64,000 bases of DNA from Coemansia sp. RSA 487 (lineage: Eukaryota > Kickxellomycota > Kickxellomycetes > Kickxellales > Kickxellaceae), in NCBI GenBank assembly GCA_027577595.1, contig JANBRJ010000074.1, forward strand, positions 24,815 through 88,814, given 5' to 3'. Positions within the stretch are counted from its first letter, which is position 1. Every line of letters begins with the position of its first letter. Below the pieces are notes generated by a model that worked only from the letters and a program-made list of their open reading frames with translations, was not told the DNA's origin and searched no databases. Position numbers and translations under genes: made by a program. Shown piece by piece: positions 29,753 to 39,032 of this stretch.

Positions 29753-30277
29753 CTAGTCAATGCGTGGGCGCTTCGCGTTCTCGTCATCGCTATTGTCAAC
29801 ATCCATCATTGACGACGATGCCATATCAACAGCAGTCTCAGCAGTCTCGTCCTTTTCATTCGTGCCATCACCTTCTTGCTCAACATCGTCGTCCAAGGCG
29901 TTTATAGGTTCTGTCCCATCATCGCCATCATCGCCTTCGCCATCACCTTTGTTTTTGGCCTTTGCTTTCTTATCCCTAACCAGCGCAGCGTGTGCAGCAA
30001 GCTCGCCCTGTAGCCGCTCGATAAAGTCCGCAAGTCCGACTGCTTCCAACGCCTTGAACACATCGCTGGACACGATCGTCTTGTGGCCGCCTTCGCGAGC
30101 ACAGTCGTTTGCGGTGGCGGCCAAGTAGCTAACAAACACGGTTGCTGCTTTCGTCACTGCCTGACGCGCTTCCTTCTGGATAGCAATGTTTTCGGGAAGA
30201 CTGCTTTTGATTAGGCGTGTGAGGACGGCTTTTGGGAAATCCAAGTCGTCAATAGTGGTTTGTTGTGCAGAAGACAT
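29753..30277 (-). CDS. DPB4: DNA polymerase epsilon subunit D / CHRAC histone-fold protein Dpb4
   Basis: The protein is 174 aa. The histone fold covers about residues 8-100: DLDFPKAVLTRLIKSSLPEN, then IQKEARQAVTKAATVFVSYL, ANDCAREGGHKTIVSSDVF and KALEAVGLADFIERL. These match Dpb4/POLE3/CHRAC17 closely. The C-terminus is acidic and ends in a basic KRPRID. Dpb4 pairs with Dpb3 in Pol epsilon and also serves in a chromatin remodeller. Confidence 0.93.
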   Translation of the reverse strand: MSSAQQTTIDDLDFPKAVLTRLIKSSLPENIAIQKEARQAVTKAATVFVSYLAATANDCAREGGHKTIVSSDVFKALEAVGLADFIERLQGELAAHAALVRDKKAKAKNKGDGEGDDGDDGTEPINALDDDVEQEGDGTNEKDETAETAVDMASSSMMDVDNSDDENAKRPRID

Positions 30278-31126
30278 CGTTTGAATATTACAAATATAAA
30301 GTGAAATAAAATGATAGTGAAAAAGTGGCCTTGTCGGTTCACTGGTTTCAAAAGAAAAATTAACAGTCTGATCAGGGCTGGTTCTTTACATGGGTTGTTG
30401 AGTTGGTAAGAGTATGGGTGTTTTGTTAGACGCCCTTAGATTCGGAGATTAGGCTTTTATCTAACAGGATGCCCAAGACAATAAACGATACTTTGGTTGG
30501 CGCTATCAGATAAACATAACTATATTCCTAGAATCAACATATTAACACAAAAATACCTAATTTGTAACGCATTTTTATGCTACATGTTAACGATATTATT
30601 AGCTTTGCCGACAGATTGTATATTGCAAAAAACAAGAGCCACCATTATCGACACAGCTTATTGTAGGCATAAAATGAGGAGAGAATTTGATATCACCATT
30701 CCCTTTCTGTTTTCTTTGCTGCGCTTGCGAAGAAACTGCAAAGTGCACACACATATGTTTGAAATCGCACCTTTTGCCATTTTTAAGAAATAAGCATGGT
30801 TTCAGCGATTCAACAAGTATGAAATTTCTTTTTTCTCACGCTAATATCTTTTAAAAGAATAAAAATCCCAATGAAAAGTGGAAGGATAATAGTGATGTGC
30901 TTGGGAATGACTAAAACACATGGGGAACAGATAAAGTCTTGGGCACATTACCTATGGTTTAAAATTGGGGTATTTTTGAATTACAAAGTAAAATATTCGC
31001 CATTATGCTTATTTCCAGCACACGCCAATCGTGGTTTTTTGAGAAACTAAAGACTTTATAATTGGAAAGGATGAGCTAGATGCTAGTATCACTACAGAAA
31101 TGAGAAAAATTCATATAGCGTTGGCA
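30278..31126. other. Intergenic, AT-rich
   Basis: DPB4 promoter and AT-rich DNA with no supported gene. The 98-codon frame at 30497-30793 begins with a non-ATG codon and has no domain. Confidence 0.5.
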
Positions 31127-31134
31127 TATAAAAG
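31127..31134 (+). promoter_or_regulatory. TATA box of CaaX mini-gene 1
   Basis: TATAAAAG, 134 bp upstream of the ATG at 31268. A clean TATA followed by a CA-repeat leader (CCACATCCACATCCATT). Confidence 0.6.
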
Positions 31135-31267
31135 GCAAACATTTCTGGTGCCTTTAAACTATAATTTCCCTTCCATCCACATCCACATCCATTAGCTAAT
31201 TCAGTCAGTATATTCTATACATACACAGGAATTATTTATTCAAACTTGCAATACATATCAAAGAACA

Positions 31268-31402
31268 ATGCCTACAGCAGATACACAAACTTATGTCTAT
31301 GAGGCAACTCAAGCAACCCAAACAACACCTCTACCCACAACTAGGAGTAGAGGGGTAGATGCATCTACACAAACTGAAAGCAAATGTTGCATTATATTAT
31401 GA
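31268..31402 (+). CDS. 44-aa CaaX-box mini-protein (lipopeptide pheromone-like), copy 1
   Basis: An ATG-initiated 44-codon frame begins MPTADTQTYVYEATQATQTT, passes through a Thr/Ser/Arg-rich middle (LPTTRSRGVDASTQTES) and ends KCCIIL at a TGA. The last four residues, CIIL, are a canonical CaaX prenylation box; a terminal Leu favours geranylgeranyl transfer. A second Cys precedes it. The protein has no signal peptide or membrane span. A good TATA box sits 134 bp upstream and GC content rises within the frame. Fungal a-factor-type pheromone precursors are short, signal-less and CaaX-ended, so that is the leading idea. Alternatives are a small membrane-tethered protein or the tail of a lost G-gamma or small GTPase gene. 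Confidence 0.6.
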   Translation: MPTADTQTYVYEATQATQTTPLPTTRSRGVDASTQTESKCCIIL

Positions 31403-32600
31403 TTAAAATGGCTCCAACTGTGTTTGTAGAACCTAAATAGTTGTTGGGTTGTGTTGACGTTATTTTGGTATGTATCGTATCTGGCCTGGACAGGCTCGTG
31501 TATATCCGTTTGACAATCGGCTCTGTATACTGGGTCTGGTAATTTGATTAAGATAATTACCAGATCCGGGTGTATAATATCGGATTATACTCGTTTACGT
31601 TTTTACTTGAAACCTTTTAATAAATAATCTATATTTCCAAACTTGGTGATTTCAAGCTTCAACTAAATGAACAACCAAACCGTTCTATTTATAGGAATCG
31701 AGCTGTATATCTCGATTTCTATAAATATTACTACATTCATTTCTTATACTGTAGGGAATATTGTTAAAGTGTCCTAGCAATACTTCACAGACTGACGGAT
31801 TTATCATGGACCAGCATAAAATAACAGTAGTTTATAGATGTTTTCTTATTCTTCCAAAACTAGCTAAAGAAAAAATGATCCATGCCCTTTTTCCTCAAAG
31901 GCGATGACCACGGAAAATGCTGCCTTTATATGTAACCGAGAGCTGTTACATATAGTGCATTATGGCAGTGTTAACATTTAGTTGTAATGTATTGAGTTGA
32001 TAAAAAGAATAAAACTAAGAGATAACCGGTTTGGTTGTTTGGCAAGCACGATTTTTATGTATTTGTGTATCGGGTTCCTTTAGATCAGGAATCATGGAAG
32101 TATCGCTTCAGATCATCACATAGTGGTTGTGCAAACCTGTGACAATGGACCAGCCTTGCATACGACAACACACTAGCGTAACAGACTACAGAGTCCGTTT
32201 ATTAGCTTAGCATAACCTATACTATGATAAGAATAACTTTATGTCCGAATTCCATGAGCGAAATATGTTCTCTGGAGCACGGAAGTCGGACCTTGGTGCG
32301 GATTTACAATCATATTTTCTGTTGATGATATTGGTCGGTAGAGTCACGTGATTTTACTGATCAATTGGCAGTCAACGTTCGCTTGTTATTTTCTGGCTAA
32401 CAGGTCGTATGTTTGCTACGCAAGGGATTGCATAGCATTGGAATTAATATTGTAGAAACCAAGATAGGCCATTTAGTGAATAACATATTCTCTATCCAGC
32501 TTAGGAGCACATTAAATGCTGATCTTAACATGGATAAATGAAAGCTACCAATGAATTAGTAACACCTTGTTGTAATACGCACATAAAAAGTGGACAGGGG
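31403..32600. other. Non-coding AT-rich region with three strong hairpins
   Basis: Inverted repeats lie at 31535-31544/31555-31564, 31686-31702/31711-31727 and 31927-31936/31945-31954. Two of them sit inside a 370-bp interval bounded by inverted 13-bp copies of AACAACCAAACCG. No open frame of note. A plus-strand stretch near 32130 reads CDNGPALHTTT, only faintly like a transposase or integrase. Confidence 0.45.
31670..32039. repeat. Possible fold-back element with 13-bp terminal inverted repeats
   Basis: AACAACCAAACCG at 31670-31682 recurs inverted at 32027-32039. The interior carries a 17-bp hairpin (31686-31727, one mismatch) and a 10-bp hairpin (31927-31954). I see no clear target-site duplication, so the element call is tentative. 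Confidence 0.35.
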
Positions 32601-32803
32601 AAGAATATATCCAGTGTCATCATTTATCTTTTTCTTTGTCCCAAGTGTATAGAATGTGTATCCCACGCCTAGGCTTGAAATAAGTACACATTTCTAAATA
32701 AATCATTATATGCTTTTGATCGAAAATGGGCATGTAATTTTGTATGAATAAAAATATATTATAAAAATTGAAGGAACCAAGAGAAGAAAAGACCTGTCTA
32801 CCT

Positions 32804-33215
32804 GCGATGACATGGCGTGCTGCTAAATAATGGTAAACATACATCCGGTAATTAGATTTCGTGTCACATGTAAACACTTTTGGAGTGGAAATATGCGGAA
32901 AGTAAATGGAGACTTGGGCACACATTAAATGTTTATTTTAGCATGAAGTAGCTTTTTATATAACAAAGCAACTAATTCACTGCCATTATCTTTTTCATAA
33001 GCACACAGCTTCTTTTGCAAAAAAAAGCAAACTTTTCTAAAATAAAAAATGATGCATGCTGAGTCACAGTCACAAGTTTAATTGCTGTAGTGTTTGTATG
33101 GCTACAAAAGCCAGGCTGTTCATGAAAAATAAAGACAAGGAACTTTAGCTCCGTTATGACTTTTATTTGTAACAATAGATATGCATCCGGTAAATAAATC
33201 TCGTGTCACATAATA
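32804..33215 (+). repeat. Dispersed repeat family R1, copy A
   Basis: Contains three blocks found elsewhere in the window. Block Z (ACATACATCCGGTAATTAGA, 32845 region, with a second partial copy at 33183). Block X (CACACAGCTTC then TTTTCTAAAATAAAA). Block Y (GTAGTGTTTGTATGGCTACA, then AAAGACAAGGAACTTTAG). The same blocks recur at 42755-42978 and 43703-43930. No coding capacity. Confidence 0.7.
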
Positions 33216-34707
33216 TTTATTGGTTTATGTTAGATTTTTTTGTCCGTTTATCCTTGACTTTGACCATTGTGAACGATCCAAGCTTTGCAATAACGCCAAA
33301 GAGGGCTATGCACTATTAGCTTGCGATTGCAGAGAGCTTTGACGGTCAGCTTGGTTGGATAACGTGATCATATACACCGCCTGGAAACTGCTGCTCATCA
33401 ATGAGCTGTTTCGTAGGCTAATAAAGAATGTTTATTTACTTCTTTGGTATTTTCTTTGCTTTTCCATTTCTTTTATTTATTGTGCTTTTCTTGTTTGCAT
33501 TTGTAATTTAGACTTTTGAATTTGACTTGAATGTGCCGATTCCGGCTGAAAACCATGGTCACAACGTTGTTGCACACTCAGGTATCAAGAGTACACGCAG
33601 TCACAGAGATGGGCTCAGTTTAATAGCGGCCACGAACAGCTGATGCTACCAACACTAGTGGATTCGTTGATATTTCTGTGAGATTTCCAGATGAGCTTTT
33701 TGTAAGCTCGCTGCTTGCTTTGTCAGAATTATAAAGCTTGTATTTTCACATTGGCTGATGCATTATATGGCAGCCGCTGCGTGGATAAGGTCACCGCTGG
33801 ACACTTGTTCGATCGACTTGGCTGTGCCTTTTGCGTGTGGATGTGGGATGATCGATATCAACGACTGCGCTGGAAAGGCTTCTGCTTCCATCGAACGTCG
33901 GGTATTTGTACAGAATAAATAGTATTGCCGTAGTATCTTGGGATGCCATGTATAGCGTTTTGATCTTTTTATCACTGGCAAAACACCTGTTGTGGATTGT
34001 GGCTTCACAGCGGAATGCTCAATCGAGCGGAAGCAATCTAGCGCGTGCTAGCGAAATCACCGAAACTGCCAAATATATAAGCAGCTGCCATAGTCCGATT
34101 AGCGCTTCGCTGTCTTGCACAGCGACTGAGAACCAAACAGTGTGGCTTTCGGCATCTGTGGGCATTTCTGCCATGAAGATGCTTATGTATCTCAGCGCAA
34201 CCACGAGCTTGGAGACTTGGCAGTTGCGGGATCTGCGAGCATCCGCCATCGCCAGCAGCTACCAGCAGCGCAGGTGCAAGGGAGCCAGATACCCAACAGA
34301 GGATGGCGGGGCTAGGGCTTACCGTTGCTTCTAATGGCTATACCAGTGATAGGGCATCAAGCTTTTCTCACACATACCACCTAATCGGCAGTCTCAGCAA
34401 AGCCATTTTTGGCTCGGCAATCATTTTTTGGCTCGGCAGTCATTCATTGTTCTGGCTTGGCAAAGACATGAGCCAGCCGATGCTGTTTGTGAGATCAAGG
34501 CACAAAAGAAAAACAAAACTGCGGAAAATCGAGTGTGATTGATTAGCCCACAAAAAATAAAATAAACAAGCTCGGTGCCTTTTTCCACCAACCTTTCTTT
34601 TCTCTCTTTTTTGCTGTGTTTGTGTTTCACTATTACTCTCTGCATTGGATATACCCCTTTTCAGCACTTTACAAACAGCCTTGTTTTACATTCAAGCTTG
34701 CAGCACA
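33216..34707. other. Intergenic; GC-richer island of uncertain content at about 33,700-34,330
   Basis: The island has balanced codon-like composition and overlapping open frames on both strands (plus 33948-34334; minus 34019-34249 and 33763-34008), with stops between the minus-strand pieces. It looks like a decayed gene, but I could not assign a family or choose a strand. The remainder is AT-rich promoter sequence for the FunK1 gene. Confidence 0.35.
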
Positions 34708-37255
34708 ATGTCGAATGCGGGTAACGAGTTGCCAAGCACAACTTTGGAAATTCTGCTCCAGTCAATAAATGGTCTCGTTCAATCGCAGACAAACTTTATG
34801 GAGTATCAGAAGGAACGAGACAGGAGGCAAGAGGAGCGTGACGAAAGGCACGAAAGAGAATTCCGCGAGCTTAAGGAGGTCAACATAGGCATCCAGCAGA
34901 GTCTTGGTCGCTTGGGTAGCGCGTTTGAAGCCCAGCCCCAAAACAACTTTCGAAGCCAGGTAGGTTTAAGCTGTGCTCCGTGGTGCTTTCAGCAGCTGTG
35001 AGTGCTTTTTTCTTTGCACCTGTTCAAAGCAGCGCAGCTAGACTAGACCAAACTAAAACGCCCCAGTTCTTACGTTGCTTCTTTAGGTTTCGATACTGTC
35101 GCAGTCTTTCGACCGTACTTCCACGAGAAAAAAATTGGTTCTGTCCAATTCAGCGCAGAGCCTATGCAGAGCAGCATAGGTATGTTGGTGCTTTGTGCTT
35201 TTGCAAGCCATTTTCCCTGTCTTTTTGTTAGATACAGAGCGTTGGCTGCTACTCTAACGTTAACGCTAACGCCAAGCTTGTAAGATGCTGCTTTGTTCTG
35301 TTTGTCATGTAGAAAGTACACTGCACAGCCGTCAAACCCCGTCCGGCAGCACCGCCAAGGAACAATACAGGAACATTGGTCTGTATCTGAGCCCCAGAAC
35401 CCAAAAAATTGAGGATACAGAGCAGCTACTGGAGTTTCATGGGTTTAAGTTGCCAGATCTCGGTTCGTTGGATGACTCTGGTAGCAGGATTAGCCGTATC
35501 CAAAGCAGCTTCCAGGAATACTACAGCAAATCCACGTTACTGGTAATAGATGGCGACGGGTTCAACGGTTGTAAGGAGTTGACAACTGAGCAACATGTCC
35601 AGCACGCGATGCACATGCTGTTGAGCGCTATCTCCAGCACTGTCAGCAACTCTGATGACAGACCCAAGATGAAATTCATCGACAAATCAGGAGACCGAAT
35701 AGACTCCAAATACAAGCCCGATTTTGTGTTTGTTCCTGTGCACTCGGAATCCTCTCGGTGGTCAAACGTAGGAGTGGTCTGCGAACTCAAGAGCATCAGC
35801 AACAGAGATGCCAACGTTCTCAACGGGCAAATTGGGCAATACTTTAACCAGATGTGGATGAAGCAGCCGCGAAAGCTCTGTATCGGAGTGGTTGCATCCC
35901 GTGGCAAGCTCCACATATTGGTGAATACGCGCGATGGGATTGATTATGCGGTGGTAGGAACACTGCCATTCGTCAGGCACGACAGCAGCAGCATGTACGC
36001 CAGCGATGAGCATTCGCAGATAACGCTTGAGCCGGGCAGCGGCGAATTGGTCGTGCGCGTACTGACGATGCTTTTCGGGCTGGACTTTGAGCAGTGCGGC
36101 ATGCTAGCTCCACAGGCTGGAGGAGTGTCGCAAGGGTTTGGCTTGTGCGAGACCATGGAAACCGCAGACCAGGACGATACAGCGCTATCTGTTGTTGTTG
36201 GCGGCGACATCCAGCAAGCACCGTACCGGATTCGTCTGCCGGGCAATGGCTATCTGGGCGGCCGTGTGGTGTACCCAGTGGGCACAACGTCGTGGGTACA
36301 CAAGGCGGAGGTTGCTATAGCTGGCGAGCGGGAAAGCCATGTACATAGCGCTGTGGTGAAGATTCAGTGGTGCCGCAGCAAGCGGCCGACAGAGAAGCGG
36401 ATATACGATTTGCTGCGCGAAGCGGCTATTCCAAACGTGCCAGGCGTCTTTTTTGGCGGTCAGATCGAGACAGGCGGGACTACGACAGGCACCAGGTGCA
36501 ATATACTGGCTGTCGAGGACTGTGGCGTCGGGATCAGCCAGTACGCCTGTATTCTTGCCCAACAGCCATCAGTCAACCATTGGCAGCTGCTGGATATCGC
36601 GTGCGGATATATCCACACGATCTATGCGGCGTGGGCAGGGAAAACGACACGGATCCTCCACCGCGACATTTCCTCGGGAAACCTCATGGTTCGTGACAAC
36701 CTCGCCATGGTGATCGACTGGGAGTACGCTCTGTTTGCCAACGTCACCAAACAGAGACAGCTCGTAAGCAGCCATCCGCTCACGGGAACCTTGGCCTATG
36801 CGAGCATGGGAGTTCTGAGCGGAGGAACTATGCGCTCCGCAACAGACGATATTGAATCGCTTTTTTACGTACTAGCGCACGCCATCGAGGCAGCCCAGCA
36901 TTCCGACGATGGGCGTAGAAGAGCCCCACAGGACAAAGGGATGCAAAAGCTTTGGAGCGGGTCGACATCGGAGGATGATCTGCGTCAGGAGAGGAGGCTG
37001 TGGTTCGGCTCTAGCGATACATACAAGTCTCGTCTGGGTGAAAGCTGCCCACGCCTCTGGTGGAATCTTCTTTTGTCAATGTACAATATCCTTGACATTA
37101 GCAGGCATTCCATGGCTAGCGGTGTTATCCTTAGGACCAGAAGCGTCAAGGAGTATGTGCAGCAGTTGGTTCTAGCGCTTCAACCAGTCCTGCAAGCTTA
37201 CGGGGCTGAAGCAAGACACTTTACCCGGCTAGTGGAGTTTGGGCAGTTCGTTTAG
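34708..37255 (+). CDS. FunK1-type protein kinase with N-terminal PD-(D/E)XK-like region (multi-exon)
   Basis: Exon 1 (34708-34959, 84 codons) encodes a charged coiled coil (EYQKERDRRQEERDERHERE) and ends at CAG|GTAGGT. The main exon begins near 35313-35317 and runs to 37255. Between them a segment reading FDTVAVFRPYFHEKKIG (35096-35193) is probably exonic, but I could not make all phases agree. A region with KPDFVFV then VVCELKS (about 35715-35790) has the D...ExK spacing of restriction-endonuclease-like folds. The kinase part has the FunK1 hallmarks HRDISSGNLMV (about 36660) and VIDWEYAL replacing DFG, then GTLAYAS. FunK1 is a fungus-specific kinase family of unknown substrate. Some Crinkler-type effectors pair a nuclease-like and a kinase domain; linkage to them is inference. 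Confidence 0.75.
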
Positions 37256-37803
37256 CCAAGCGCTTGCAGTTATTAGATTAGATTTTCCACCAGCTTTGCG
37301 TTTGTTGTAGCATTTTATAGACGTCATATGCATTTCAAAAGCAAAGCCTGCTATGTTTATATATCCATCCAGCTTTCAAACCATTGCTAATGTGCACGCT
37401 GTGGGGAAAGGTTGAGGAAAACAGAAGGCTGGAGCAGTTCTTCGATTGGGTCCACGGCTTGGATAACAGTCAATCGGCACTCGAGGAAGCAGCAGCTGAA
37501 CCCACGCAAACCAAACGACAGCGATAATGACCTGGCCAGTGCTGCTAGAGGATAGCTACAAAACAGCTAACTGTCGTACCCTCTCCAAAGCGTGCAATAA
37601 TGGCAACGACACTGGTTCTGCTGTTTTTTTGCGTGTTGTATATTCGCGGTACGGTTCATTTGGCACATGGATGTGCGGTGGCATTTTGTGCCGTGTTCAG
37701 TAGCAGCTGGTGGCCGAGACAGCTGTCATCTCTGTTTCTTGCTTGCCGAGTAGCTGAGATTTGAATCTTTGGTATTTTACACGGTCTTTGCAGCAGGGTT
37801 CGT
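37256..37803. other. Spacer with a 45-codon open frame
   Basis: AT-rich DNA carrying a TATATATCC-like box near 37357 and the small frame described at 37390-37527. Confidence 0.5.
37390..37527 (+). CDS. Small hypothetical protein (45 aa) or FunK1 remnant
   Basis: An ATG frame of 45 codons reads MCTLWGKVEENRRLEQFFDW and ends TQTKRQR. Its composition (Glu, Trp, Phe, balanced codons) is more protein-like than the AT-rich flanks. It lies between a complete FunK1 gene and a truncated copy, so it may be a leftover exon of the latter. I recognise no family. Confidence 0.3.
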   Translation: MCTLWGKVEENRRLEQFFDWVHGLDNSQSALEEAAAEPTQTKRQR

Positions 37804-38490
37804 TTGTTTCAGCAACGCGACTTCAAAACACTTCTTATCAAAAAGACCATTTTAAACACGCCTCCGTTTCTAGCTTTAGTGGAAAGGGCTCAGTTGGGAT
37901 TTGAGAAAGTGCCAAAACAACACACGAGCTTCAGATGTATCGCTGGATTAAAGCGCTTTTCAGCTCTATTGCCGACACCATTGGCATTGTTGATTGCAGC
38001 CTGTCTACCAACAAGAAAGGCTGGCCTATTCAATAGCACACCTTTGGATTCCCTCTACAAAAACGCCAGCCAGCATGACCGTCGTTTCGTTTGGAGTCTG
38101 ACAGCGTGCAGTTCGACTTTTCGTGGTTACCTGTTTGGTAGCGATCGGATATTGTCCTCAGCTCCTATCGATGTGGCTACTGCTGACGGCTGCGAGGCAC
38201 TCGTTAAATGGCTGGTGGACATGTCGGTGTGCGAGAGAGACACGCTTGGATACGACCCGACGTTGTACTACAACGGAGAGGAACATCGCTGGGAAATCAA
38301 GGTCTACGACGATAGAACGGATGCACACAAGGCATTCGAGCTTGTCTCGTGCATGCGTATTTCTGATCGTATGTGTGGTCGGCACATCTGCTGCTTCGAC
38401 TGCAAGGAGATTGAGCCATCGGGGATATTGACGAGCATGGCAAGCCAGCGGCAGAACCATGCGGAGTTCTTGTCAAGAACGCATGAGTAG
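37804..38490 (+). pseudogene. Truncated FunK1-family gene lacking the kinase domain
   Basis: The frame has no ATG at its open end. Its central part aligns with residues just before the kinase domain of the FunK1 protein at 39033-41582: DRRFVWSLTACSSTFRGYLF versus HRRFAWGLTMCGTKVRGCLF, LGYDPTLYYNGEEHRWEIKV versus LGYDTNMRRLKEENAWEIRC, and CGRHICCF versus FGRHTRCY. It stops at 38490 before any HRD or DFG-like motif. The ExK piece expected upstream is also missing. This is a broken third copy in a local FunK1 array. Confidence 0.75.
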
Positions 38491-39032
38491 TTTGTGTTTG
38501 GTTGTAGCAGCTATAAAAGCCATTATCTTATTGAATAAATGAAAGGGGGAACTTCAATTCCGCTTGAAACCCAAACTTGAAATTGAAACACTGGCAGTGT
38601 GATAACGATTTGGCTCTGCAATTTCGCTCCTCATCCCCGCTATATGCTTATAGAGCTTTTTGATGTCTTTTCTCCAGAGCAACGTTCTTATTTTTACACA
38701 GACCATCTTTGAACTCGACAATTGAAACAAACCAGATCATGAATAATGCAAAAGCTGGACATCAGCAGAGCCATGTGGGAAATATTTTGCAGACTAGCGA
38801 CTCGAGCCGAGTCGTTTTTTTGTTGACAGCAAATAAACGTAAACAAAAGGGCAAAAAATACTATGTTCAGGAACCATGCAGTTGTTGCATTCCATTCCAT
38901 TTCGTTTCCCCGCCTTGCTTCAATTTCAAAGCTTACTTTTGTTTTATTTACTTTTCCCTTTGTTGCTATTTCCTGCTTGTATTCGGCTTGTATCAGTTGT
39001 ATTTATTTGACAAGTGACAAGGTTTGCAGGAA
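38491..39032. other. Spacer and possible leader exon of the next FunK1 gene
   Basis: An ATG at 38739 opens MNNAKAGHQQSHVGNILQTS, and a good acceptor (GTTTGCAG) ends at 39029. An additional 5' exon is therefore possible, but no donor in the right phase is obvious. Confidence 0.35.

Noticed and set aside
32100-32260. Text resembling a DDE transposase or integrase (CDNGPALHTTT)
   Set aside because: Stops follow at once and the surrounding catalytic context is absent. Similarity is too short.
32620-32925. 101-codon ATG frame on the minus strand
   Set aside because: Very AT-rich, overlaps repeat family R1 block Z, and shows no domain or close TATA box.
33763-34249. Minus-strand frames as part of a FunK1 gene
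   Set aside because: I could not align them with any segment of the two FunK1 proteins in the window.
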